Source of the DNA: Clostridia bacterium
GTDB lineage: Bacteria > Bacillota > Clostridia > UBA1381
Direction of reading: 5' to 3'
Assembly (NCBI GenBank): GCA_017443895.1
Contig: JAFSXU010000060.1
Span: 84,525-148,524 of the forward strand
DNA length: 64,000 bases
The translations under genes and the position numbers were made by a program. Positions 42,013 to 51,800 of this stretch are shown in pieces. Position 1 is the stretch's first letter. Each line of letters opens with the position of its first letter. The notes beneath the pieces are model-generated. The model did no database searches. It was given only the letters and a program-made list of their open reading frames with translations, and had not been told where the DNA came from.

Positions 42013-44808
42013 ATGAAAAAAAGAGAAAATCGGCTTATTGCATTGTGTATGAGTGTGATGTGCTTATTGCCGTCAGTGCCCTCTTTGGCGCACGGCGGTG
42101 TAGCTCTTACGAAAGAGAATGTCAGCATCATAAACAGTAGCAATAGCAGAATTTCATTATCAGACGGAGAATTAAAGGCCGTTGTAAACGGCGGCGGCAT
42201 TTGCGCCTTGGCAAAGGGCACTGTGGACATAGCGGATAGTAACTCTATTGTATTTGGATTTACGGTAGACAAGTCTGTAAATTTCAGATACGACACAGCC
42301 CTGCAAATGGGATTTATCGGTGATGGCTCAAAGGGTGAGGTAACTATAACAGGCAATACGCTTTGTGTAGATGACAAAAGCTTTTATCTTAGTGACGGTA
42401 AGCATAATGTAGCAATCATGCAAGATGTGTCGGAGCAGACAATGAGTGTTCGTATTGACAAAAAAACAGTTGGGGTTTTTACATATACAGATAATATGCT
42501 TGTCGGAGCAACCGCTTGGCGTATATATGCGTTCTCACCAAAGCATTTGTACAGGGCATCGGAATTTAAGCTAAGAGATATGTATATCTCAACCGACAGG
42601 GCTGATTTTGAATTTGAGGAGGAGCCTGAGCCGTTGGATAATACGGCATTTAGGGTATTTGAAACCTATGATGATTTGCCTGTGGATTTTGCGATGACTT
42701 ATACGGGCTATTCGTGGACGGGAGACGAGAAAGTATCATTTGTACCTAAGGTTATGTCTGACCAAAGCAATCCGAATAACAGTGTTTTGGAACTTGCAAG
42801 CACAAGCCGAAGTACGGAAAATGATGAAACAAATTCAATTGACCTTTACGGTGCATTGAATTTTGCATCGGGTAAAAATGTAGTTGAGAATGACATTTTT
42901 ATACCCTCTGCCGATGATACGGTAGAATTTTCACTAAAATACGGCACAAAAAAGTGTGAGCTCCTACAGATTAAAAACGGCAAGGCAGTTTTGGGTGATA
43001 ATGACGCTTTGGATATAGCTCTTGGTGAGTGGCACAATATTGCGTTTATAGTTGACACCGCAAACAGGTCATATGATGTGTTTGTGAACAGGGAAAAAAT
43101 CGCATCAGCCGATATAACTACTATGACGGGCTCTAATTTAAAGTCAGCGGACTGTAATTTTTATCTTACCGTTACAACCCCTGCAATATGTGCCGATAAA
43201 ATTTTGCTTGATAATTACAAGGTGTATGTAAATGACAGCTTTGTAAGCGATAAAGCGCTGGAAGCAATACGGCCTCAAAGATTTTTTGTGGAAAAAGAAG
43301 CGGGACCAAAATCGCAGAAACTCAAAAGCGCTGTTGCAATGGCACTTGATACGCCTGCGGTAAAGGCATTTGGCGAAAATACTACGGCAAAGATAGACGG
43401 CGTGGCGGTATCGCCTTATAAGAGCGCAAGCGGTAATGTTATGGTACCGTATGAGTATGTAAAAGAGGTATATAACAAGCAGATTGAAAATAATACGCTT
43501 ATTGGTGAAACCGTAAACGGAATTACATTTGTAAATGCCAATGACATGGCTAACCTTATCGGCAAAAAATGCCAGCTTACCGATAACGGGCTAATCATTT
43601 TCAGCGACAGGGATAATTTTTATAATCCAACCACTGAGAGCTTTGAAATTGATATGCTGTATAAACTGCTTAAAAACAGCAAATACGGCGTTGAGCTGTT
43701 TACGGAAAATTCCGACGAGTTCTTTGATATGGTAAGGGAGCGTATAGCGTCGGGCGAGGAGCCGTATAAGACTGCATGGCAAAAGACCAAGGCGGCTGCC
43801 GACAGATATGTAAAATCGGGATCGCCCACACTGTATTTATACGGCGGAGTAAGATTTTTCTTCAATTCCGGACTCTCAGGTATAGAGGCTCTGAGGGATT
43901 GTGCATTTGCATACCGCGTAACGGGCGATGAAAGATATGCCCAGGTTGCAAAGGAAACGCTCTTAAAGTGGGTTGATGCGCCAAATCCGTTCCCTGTGCT
44001 CAAAGAAAACACACAGGGCAGTATCGGGTATGTAAACGGACTGCACCTGTCAAGAATAGGTACAGGTTACTTGTATGGATATAGCTTCCTTGAACCGTAT
44101 TTAGACGAGGAAACCTGCCATAAGGTTGAGCTTTTATCACAACGGCTTGCCGCAGGAATAAAGATTTCAAAAAAGCAGTGGCAGGATAACGACTATTTCA
44201 AAAAGCAGTATTACCAGAACCATATTGACTCGTTCATCATGGGAATTACGGCCGCAGGAATAGTTTCAAAGGATTTAGACCTTTTATATTACGCATTGGA
44301 GGACGAGAGTAACGAGCGAAGATTTGGCGATCTTATTACAGGCGCAATAGTAATGGGTCCAAATGATGATTTATGTATATCGGACAAGAGCTTAAAGAAT
44401 TCCTCATTGGTTCCGCAGGCAGGCGAAATGTATGACAGATACAGGGTAAATTCCAATCGTGGCCTGCAGTATGCAGAGCTTGCGTCAAGGCTGTTGTTCC
44501 TGACGGCTGAAATGCTTTATCAAAACGATTGTGATTACTTTAGCTATGTCGGTAAAAACGGTGAGAATTTGAAATTGCCGTTTGAGTTTTACGGTGATTA
44601 CTGGGTAAATTCCACAGAGGCTTTGCAGACCATAGAGACAGGATATTATGCAGGCGATTACCTGCAGGCAAGGTACCATGCGATATACCCAATGGTACGG
44701 GCACGGTATCCTGAAAGTGAAAAAATACAGTATGTTTGCGACAATGTATATCAGCTTGCACAGTCTGACGGCGAGATTGTAGGCTGGCTGCCGTCATTGA
44801 CGCATTAA
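42013..44808 (+). CDS. Exported alginate-lyase-family polysaccharide lyase
   Basis: 931 residues. A signal peptide ends near SLA (about residue 26). It has two LamG-like modules (about 30-195 and 215-415), a copper-amine-oxidase-N-like domain (about 430-535, VMVPYEYVKEVYN), and the helical lyase domain to the C-terminus. The catalytic block reads YFKKQYYQNH with N736 and H737, followed by GEMYDRYRVNSNRGLQYAEL. In the paralogues the residues before the Tyr are GFHY and GIHY; here GLQY replaces the His by Gln, so activity or specificity may differ. Unlike the protein at 33928 it has no discoidin-like C-terminal domain and ends at the lyase fold. Confidence 0.78.
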   Translation: MKKRENRLIALCMSVMCLLPSVPSLAHGGVALTKENVSIINSSNSRISLSDGELKAVVNGGGICALAKGTVDIADSNSIVFGFTVDKSVNFRYDTALQMGFIGDGSKGEVTITGNTLCVDDKSFYLSDGKHNVAIMQDVSEQTMSVRIDKKTVGVFTYTDNMLVGATAWRIYAFSPKHLYRASEFKLRDMYISTDRADFEFEEEPEPLDNTAFRVFETYDDLPVDFAMTYTGYSWTGDEKVSFVPKVMSDQSNPNNSVLELASTSRSTENDETNSIDLYGALNFASGKNVVENDIFIPSADDTVEFSLKYGTKKCELLQIKNGKAVLGDNDALDIALGEWHNIAFIVDTANRSYDVFVNREKIASADITTMTGSNLKSADCNFYLTVTTPAICADKILLDNYKVYVNDSFVSDKALEAIRPQRFFVEKEAGPKSQKLKSAVAMALDTPAVKAFGENTTAKIDGVAVSPYKSASGNVMVPYEYVKEVYNKQIENNTLIGETVNGITFVNANDMANLIGKKCQLTDNGLIIFSDRDNFYNPTTESFEIDMLYKLLKNSKYGVELFTENSDEFFDMVRERIASGEEPYKTAWQKTKAAADRYVKSGSPTLYLYGGVRFFFNSGLSGIEALRDCAFAYRVTGDERYAQVAKETLLKWVDAPNPFPVLKENTQGSIGYVNGLHLSRIGTGYLYGYSFLEPYLDEETCHKVELLSQRLAAGIKISKKQWQDNDYFKKQYYQNHIDSFIMGITAAGIVSKDLDLLYYALEDESNERRFGDLITGAIVMGPNDDLCISDKSLKNSSLVPQAGEMYDRYRVNSNRGLQYAELASRLLFLTAEMLYQNDCDYFSYVGKNGENLKLPFEFYGDYWVNSTEALQTIETGYYAGDYLQARYHAIYPMVRARYPESEKIQYVCDNVYQLAQSDGEIVGWLPSLTH

Positions 44809-44832
44809 AATAACAAAGGAGGGAAACGAAAA

Positions 44833-47800
44833 ATGTTAAAAGGTTTAAAGAGGGCTGTATCATTAGTGGCAACGCTTAGTATGATTTTAGCCCCGTATCA
44901 GGCGGTTATGGCTGAACCAAACACAAGGATAAGCTGGGCAATGGAGGATAAAACTTTGCCAAATCAAAATTGCCAGTTTTTAAAGAATGGTTCGGTCTCA
45001 TCAGCTGTTGACTATAAGACAGGCATATACGGAAAGGGCAGTAATGATACGAGTATGGAAATCGGCGCATACTCAAAGGCAAGCCGTCTTGATATAAGAG
45101 CGGCAGGCTCGGTTAATTACAGTGACGAGGGCTACGGAGAGGGTACTACAGTGTACTGCTCTACAGACTTTGCCTTTGAAACACAGGGACAGCTGCCGAC
45201 TCTGCAAATAGCAGGCTCGCCCAACGCAAGCGGTAACGGAGATACAAACTTTTATGCCGATGCCGCAAATTTAAAGATTGCATTGGACAATTTGCCTGAG
45301 CTTGAAGCGCAAAAATGGCATAAGTTGGCCGTTGCCGTAAAATTAAACGGAAATACGGCAGGAACGGCAAATGATGTTACCATATGGGTGGACGGTATTA
45401 AAGCCGGTAGCGGTAAAATAACTGCTCCTAAGGCTGTAACATTGGTATGGACACTGTTTAGAATTACAAATCCAAGCACCGACGGTAAAAACACTATGTA
45501 TCTTGACAACATAGTTGCGCAAATTTATCCGTCAGGTGAAACACCGGACATAACATATACTCCAGAGCCTGAGGAGATTGAGCTTTTAGGGTGTGAAGAA
45601 TTTGAGAGTAGCTCATCGCTCTCCAAATTCATTACCGCAGGAGGTCCGACGGTAGATATTGTACCAAATCCCGACACAAGCATCGGAGGAAATGTGCTAA
45701 GACATTATAATGAAAGTACATCTGCCTCATGGGTAAAAAATGTACCTGCAATTGTACTGCCGGGCTCAAGCGGAACATACGAGGTAGGAACGGATTTATA
45801 CATACCGTCCTCCTTTAACGACTCAGAGGGCAATATTATAACCTTTGTAATAAATGATAACAATAACTACAGAATAAGGTTTGTGTCCGATAAATACGAT
45901 CAAACAAGCGGAACGATACAGGGGTATCTTGCAGTAGCGCCTTATGATACATGGTTGAGGCTGGTGTACGAATTCAATTTTGCAACAGGAAAATACAGTG
46001 CTTACTTAATGAAGAACGGCAAGGTATATACAAAAATAGTAAATAATGCAAATATCGAAACAGGGGTAATTGAGAACGGCATAAGTACGATGAGAATGCA
46101 CCTGCAGGGGGCAGGACAAATGATATATGCGGATAATTACGGAATAAAGCCTCAAAGCTTTGGAATTTATGATTTTGAGGATGGCCAATGGAGCGGAGAG
46201 CTTGAAACAGCAGGCTCTGCAACATGGTCGGTTGCAAGCGATCCTCAAAACGCAGGGCATGGCAATGTTTTACAATATACCCATAAGGACGGACAGGCAA
46301 ATTCGTGGATAAGAAATTATGAAACCTTAGGCTCGTATACTACGGGCAAATGGGAGGTAGGAGCAGATCTTTATATCCCCGACACTGCCTTATCCCAGGT
46401 AGGGAGCAATATAAGATTTACTGTAAACGGCGACAGCTCACACAGGCTTGAGCTTATCCCTGAGGATATATCGGAAACGGATCTCCAGAATAATGTATAC
46501 GATACATATACAACAAGAAGTCCGATAAGGACAACGGCTTTTCCAAGAAATAAATGGATAAGAGTGAGATTTGTATTTGACCTTGACAAGGGCGTATACA
46601 ATGCAGAGATTGTCAGTGACGGAAAAGTTATAACAAGACACTTTAAAGACCGTGACGCCACTTCAGTTCTTGAAAACGGAATAAGCAAATTCCAGCTTTA
46701 TATTGCAGGCAAGGATCAGACAATCTATGTTGATAATTTCGGAATATCCGAATTTGTTGGCGAAAATCAGGAAAAAGTTCCAAGCGTTAAGTTTATAAGA
46801 GTTGACGGGCTTAATATGGCAGGTGAGGAGCTTAGCATATACGGCGACTTTGCAGATGGCGCAACAGCTAATGACCTTACTGATATAGTATGGGCAAAAT
46901 GCGATACCCAGTACGGAGAATATGAAAGAATACCCGAGGCGGATAATGCGGTATCATATACCCCAAAGGACGGCGGATATTTTATTCAGGTAACGGCAAA
47001 GCATGGTGTAACTAACCTTAAAACGATACCTTTATATATCCGCCCTGCAGCATCAAAGATAACGCTAAATCCCTATCTTACAAGCGATGAAGGGAATTTT
47101 ACGGCAACCGTTGTGTACAGAAACGAGGGCGAGGAAAAAACTGCCGATGCAGTAGTTGCGGTATATAAAAACGGTGTTTTAGAGGATGTCAAGATAAAGC
47201 CAATATCCGTACCAAACGGAAACGATATTGTAAATGCTCAATTTAATGCGCCTGAGGATATGAACGGCAAAACAGCAAAGCTCTTTATCCTTGATGGCAT
47301 TGATAATATGTATCCTTTATGCTCTGCCGTAGGCTTGACGGACAGCTATCCGACGGTTGATATAACAACCGCCTCAAGCGGTTCTAAAATAACGCTTAAC
47401 GGCGAGGAGCTTGCTGTATTTAAAGAAAACAGGCATATGTATATGCGTGCGACTACCGATAATGACCATTGGTTGGGCACAGAGCATAACCCGATAGATA
47501 TAGGCTTTGGATATAAGGATAAGGGCATAGCAGGCTTTGACTGCCAAGATGTAAGCTATGAGGTATATCCGGGCGTATTCAAGATTGCGTTTGAGGGAAC
47601 AAAGCCTGTTTCGGACGCTTTGGAGACGGTTGAATTTATAGGCTTCTGGAATGAGGAAAAGCAAGCGTTTGATTATATCAGAAATGCCTCTCTTACGGCA
47701 AAAACCGATACCTGGCATGAAAAGTCAACATGGGCATGGCATAATGAGCTTGAATTGTTTGATTTCCATGTAGGAAGAATGTCAATTCTTGACCGTGTAT

Positions 47801-48702
47801 ATAACAATAATCAAAACGGCGACTTGTATGATTATGTGGTATATAACGACAGTGACAGCGAGGTAACAAAAATACCTAAATTACCTGTTGCAAATACAAT
47901 GCTGCCGGGCACATATTTTTGCGACTTCTATATAAGTCCCGGTGGAAGGTATTATCTTGCCGACCAAACAGAGGGAGGCTGGGAGGCAACCCTGTTAAGC
48001 GATACCGCGGATACGCATATAAATATATGCTGGTCATGGTATGACATACATAATACCCTGCGCCATATGGTTCCGCAATTAGGCTCCGATGAATATTTCA
48101 CCGCAGCACAGTCGTGGTACTACACTGTTACAGACGCAAGCTATGATGCAGATATTATAGCAAAGGCAAAAGAGATTGATTATAAGGATTTACCGAACTA
48201 TCAGTTACCGGCGTTTAGTAAGACTAACACCTTTGACAGACAGTTTGGCGGAACCGATTGGGAATACGCATGGTGGAAGTCAAGCTATAACTGCGTTATG
48301 GACTCTTCAATCGGACATTCGGATACATCAAGCGTTAAGATAACCAATACGGCAAAGACCGTAACATCATGGTACACAGACGGCGTAATAGGCTTCCCGT
48401 ACAGCTTTGATGATATGGTAGGTAAGACCTATAAGATGTCGGGCTGGATAAAGACCGAAAATGTTTCGGGCGAGGCATATATTGCCGTTGTTCAGGATTC
48501 AAGTACTGCTCCTAACGATAACAGCGTCAAGTCACAGACAGTTACGGGAACAAGCGACTGGACATATGTGGAGCTTGAATTTGTATCAAAGCAGTCAAAG
48601 GACGCATCAGGCACAGGTATATGTGCAGACCATTATTTCCTCACTCTTAACGGAACGGGAACGGTTTGGTTTGACGATGTTGTAATCGAGCCTGTAGAAT
48701 AA
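44833..48702 (+). CDS. Giant exported LamG-repeat protein with CBM4/9-like C-terminus
   Basis: 1289 residues. A signal peptide ends near AVMA (residue 27). Module 1 (about 28-240) is strongly similar to the first module of the esterases at 19733 and 48817 (NTMYLDNIVAQIYP ending). Modules 2 and 3 (about 255-435 and 445-640) are a tandem pair with SASWVKN / NSWIRN and YEVGTDLYIP / WEVGADLYIP. An Ig-like segment follows, then a unique region (about 835-1120) containing WLGTEHNPIDIGFGYKD and many Trp/His residues, and a CBM4/9-like domain (about 1125-1289, KMSGWIKTENVSGEAYIAV). I do not recognise the unique region; it could be a new enzyme domain or a binding domain. Confidence 0.7.
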   Translation: MLKGLKRAVSLVATLSMILAPYQAVMAEPNTRISWAMEDKTLPNQNCQFLKNGSVSSAVDYKTGIYGKGSNDTSMEIGAYSKASRLDIRAAGSVNYSDEGYGEGTTVYCSTDFAFETQGQLPTLQIAGSPNASGNGDTNFYADAANLKIALDNLPELEAQKWHKLAVAVKLNGNTAGTANDVTIWVDGIKAGSGKITAPKAVTLVWTLFRITNPSTDGKNTMYLDNIVAQIYPSGETPDITYTPEPEEIELLGCEEFESSSSLSKFITAGGPTVDIVPNPDTSIGGNVLRHYNESTSASWVKNVPAIVLPGSSGTYEVGTDLYIPSSFNDSEGNIITFVINDNNNYRIRFVSDKYDQTSGTIQGYLAVAPYDTWLRLVYEFNFATGKYSAYLMKNGKVYTKIVNNANIETGVIENGISTMRMHLQGAGQMIYADNYGIKPQSFGIYDFEDGQWSGELETAGSATWSVASDPQNAGHGNVLQYTHKDGQANSWIRNYETLGSYTTGKWEVGADLYIPDTALSQVGSNIRFTVNGDSSHRLELIPEDISETDLQNNVYDTYTTRSPIRTTAFPRNKWIRVRFVFDLDKGVYNAEIVSDGKVITRHFKDRDATSVLENGISKFQLYIAGKDQTIYVDNFGISEFVGENQEKVPSVKFIRVDGLNMAGEELSIYGDFADGATANDLTDIVWAKCDTQYGEYERIPEADNAVSYTPKDGGYFIQVTAKHGVTNLKTIPLYIRPAASKITLNPYLTSDEGNFTATVVYRNEGEEKTADAVVAVYKNGVLEDVKIKPISVPNGNDIVNAQFNAPEDMNGKTAKLFILDGIDNMYPLCSAVGLTDSYPTVDITTASSGSKITLNGEELAVFKENRHMYMRATTDNDHWLGTEHNPIDIGFGYKDKGIAGFDCQDVSYEVYPGVFKIAFEGTKPVSDALETVEFIGFWNEEKQAFDYIRNASLTAKTDTWHEKSTWAWHNELELFDFHVGRMSILDRVYNNNQNGDLYDYVVYNDSDSEVTKIPKLPVANTMLPGTYFCDFYISPGGRYYLADQTEGGWEATLLSDTADTHINICWSWYDIHNTLRHMVPQLGSDEYFTAAQSWYYTVTDASYDADIIAKAKEIDYKDLPNYQLPAFSKTNTFDRQFGGTDWEYAWWKSSYNCVMDSSIGHSDTSSVKITNTAKTVTSWYTDGVIGFPYSFDDMVGKTYKMSGWIKTENVSGEAYIAVVQDSSTAPNDNSVKSQTVTGTSDWTYVELEFVSKQSKDASGTGICADHYFLTLNGTGTVWFDDVVIEPVE

Positions 48703-48729
48703 TCGTTTTAAATGGTTTTTAATTCCTAA

Positions 48730-48769
48730 ACGGTGTCCGTTAAATTCGACTGAAATTAACGGACGCCGT
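48730..48769 (+). other. Conserved leader hairpin, copy 1
   Basis: ACGGTGTCCGTTAA and TTAACGGACGCCGT form a 14-bp stem with one G-U pair. The same CGGTGTCCG / CGGACGCCG arms recur upstream of the paralogue at 53484, followed in both by a similar stretch (ATATAAAA, then AAAGAAAGG). No T-run follows, so it belongs to the leader of the next gene more than to termination. Confidence 0.6.
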
Positions 48770-48816
48770 AAGGACATTTTAAAATATAAAAGCCAAAGAA
48801 AGGGGGAGTTTAAAAA

Positions 48817-51800
48817 ATGATTAAAAAATTCAAAAGAATTATAGCTTTATCGGCGGCACTCAGTATACTTGCCACATTTTATGTAAGCGTTTTAGCGACG
48901 GCTACAACGGTTTTTGACTGGAATATCAACGATATGACAATGCCAAACAGCGAATGTAGGCTTGTGGAAAACAATTCGGTTATATCCTCACCCAACTATC
49001 CTACGGGCGTGTTCGGGAAAGAGAATAGCGATGCGTGCGTAAGCGTCGGAGCATATTCAAAGACAAGCTATTTTGATTTTGCAATACCTGCAGCCGAGAG
49101 CGTATTGTATAGTGCGGAGGGCTACGGCGCAGGCAGTACGGTTGAATGTTCTGTGGATTTTGCTTTTGAAAATCAGGGACAGGTCCCCAAGCTTCAGATA
49201 GCCGGCAGAAAATCATCAAGCAGTACAAGTCTTGTAAATCTTTATGCAGATGCGGCAAGCCTTACGGTTCCGTTAAGCGATACCCCTGAGCTTGAGGCGC
49301 AAAAATGGCATAATCTGACCATTGCAATCAAGGTAAACTCAGCCGACAGGACTGTAGCAAGCGATGTTACGGTGTCAATAGACGGAGTTCTCTCAGGAAG
49401 CGGAACGCTACTTCCAAGCACCACCGTATACCGTATGTTTACACTGTTCAGAGTTACAAATCCGAGTAAGGACGGTAGCAATACAATGTATTTAGACAAT
49501 GCAAGGGTAAACATATATCCGCCCTCAGAAGCTACAGAGCCGGAGGTAACGCCGACACCTACGCCAACGCCGACACCTACACCGACACCCGAGCCTGAGG
49601 AGGACGGCGTGATAAAAATTGCCGCACCGTATGAAACCGTTACCGATAATAAGGCGACCGTTTCATATAAGAACGGGATTTACCAAAAAGAGTCCGATGA
49701 TACCGTATTGGAGATAACGGGAGCACAGGGCAAAGGCTCTCTTTACCAGATACGGAATATGACGGGCTTACCAAGCATTGAGGTAGGCGAGAGCATCAGC
49801 TTTTCGTTTGATGTGGCATTATCGCAGATTATAGGCGGCAATGATTTCTTTATAACGCTTATGGCTACGCCGTCAGGCGGTACAACAAACACCTTTAAGG
49901 ATACCGATTCGGTGGCGCAGAACTACGGTTTGAATTTTTCAAACGGAGAAATTGAATTTTACGGCGAGCCGACAGGCAAAGCCGTAACCGCAGAGAATTG
50001 GTATAACTGCAAAATTGTATATAATGTAACAGGCGATAAGAGTGTAAAAAGCACGCTCTATATAGATAACGAAAATATCATATCAAAACAGCTTACAACA
50101 CCGTATACTATAGCCAAGGTAAATTATGTACGGTTTACCACCGTTACGGGTAACACCGCATATATCGACAATGTTGATATTACGGTAAGCGAATCTGAAA
50201 GGATATACGATAAGCCTTTGTCGGAGGATTTTAACCTGTCCGCTATGGCAAAGGAGTTTACGGCAACAGATTGCACACCCGAATATGTTACGGGAGTATT
50301 CGGAAGAGCTGACGGTGATGTCAGTGTAAGGCTTGACGAGGGGTATCTGGATTTTGTACCAATACATGATATACATAAATCGGATACAATCGAGTATTCA
50401 TTTGACTTTGCGCTTGACAGTATTGGCTACGGTGCGCCCGACAAGAGATTTCCCATACTCTTTAATTCCGCCAAATTAGCGCCGTTGGACGATGAGGACG
50501 GAATACGGATACAGAACGGGCGAATGATATTCTTTGAGCTTGATAAGGGCGTGGATATAGAGGCAAAGCGCTGGTATAAGCTCACGCTTGAAATGAAGGT
50601 GTCCGAAGGCGGAAAAACCATTAACACCACCGCATATATAAACGGTCAGGCGGTAAGCCTTGCAGCGGTTTCGGTGTCAGAGGCGATAAACTCTGTAGGC
50701 GCACTCAGGTTTGAAACGCTTGACGGCGGGGGCTTGTATATTGACAATGTATATTTCAATGTATATGCAGAGGGTGAGATTACCAATACCTTGAGCGTTC
50801 CCTCTATTCAAGCTACAGATACTGCTGGCAGAAAGCTGATTGATAACCAGAATAAGGTTATCGACATTACGGGACAGCCCACAATTACCGTAGGAGAATT
50901 TCTTTCGCATACGGATAGCTCAAATATCGCAATAATAAAGCCTGATGAAACGGAAGCAGGTGCAGGCGATTTGCTTGCCGATTGCAGGGTGTATACACTT
51001 TCTGATAATATATACTATACAAAATACAGTATCCGTAACAGGAAAGAGTATTATTATGACCTTGATGATTTTGAGGGACAGGAGCAGGTTGCGGTAAGTA
51101 TTGACAGTAATTACAGCGAGGTAATCGCTAAGGACTGCGGCGAATACGGAAATTCGCTTGTAATAGAGGGAAAGAGCAGTGCCGATGCACCGGTTTTAGC
51201 TTCAAAGGCTTATATGCCTATGGCTGAATTTAACTTTTCCCATACAGGCGCAAATGTATTTACAGTAGAATACATGATAAAGGTTACGGGAAATAATGCC
51301 GATTATTCTCTGCAGCTTCGTGACAGTGCTACAAAGAGCAGTTATATGCCTGTTTCGTTTAAATCGGACGGCAGTATCGAGAGCCATGATATAACGCTTG
51401 ACTTGCCCGATGCTTGGGCAACGGACGAGTGGATAAGCGTTACGGTTACGGTATATCCAAAAGTACATTTGTACGACCTGTACATAAACGGTGAATATGC
51501 AGGCTGCGGAACGGGCAGTAATCTTTCCGACCTCAACCAGGTAAGGATAATCCAAAACTACAGCGCAGGCGCACAGGTATCCGATGTGCTGGCGGTTGAT
51601 AATGTAAGGATTTATGCAGGCATACCTGAGCTTTACCGTATTGAATATTATAAAAACGGCGAAAAGACGGATACCTTGGAGGATGCCGATTCCGTTTCGG
51701 TAAAGGTAAACGCTCAGAAACAGGCGGTCGCTCTCTTATCCGTATATGATGAGGATAACAGACTCATATCATTATCGGAGGGAACGAGCGCAACTCTTGA

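Noticed and set aside
49540..49605. ACGCCGACACC-type tandem repeats that might look like a CRISPR or satellite array
   Set aside because: They are in frame inside the 1510-residue protein and encode a Thr-Pro linker; there are no spacers.
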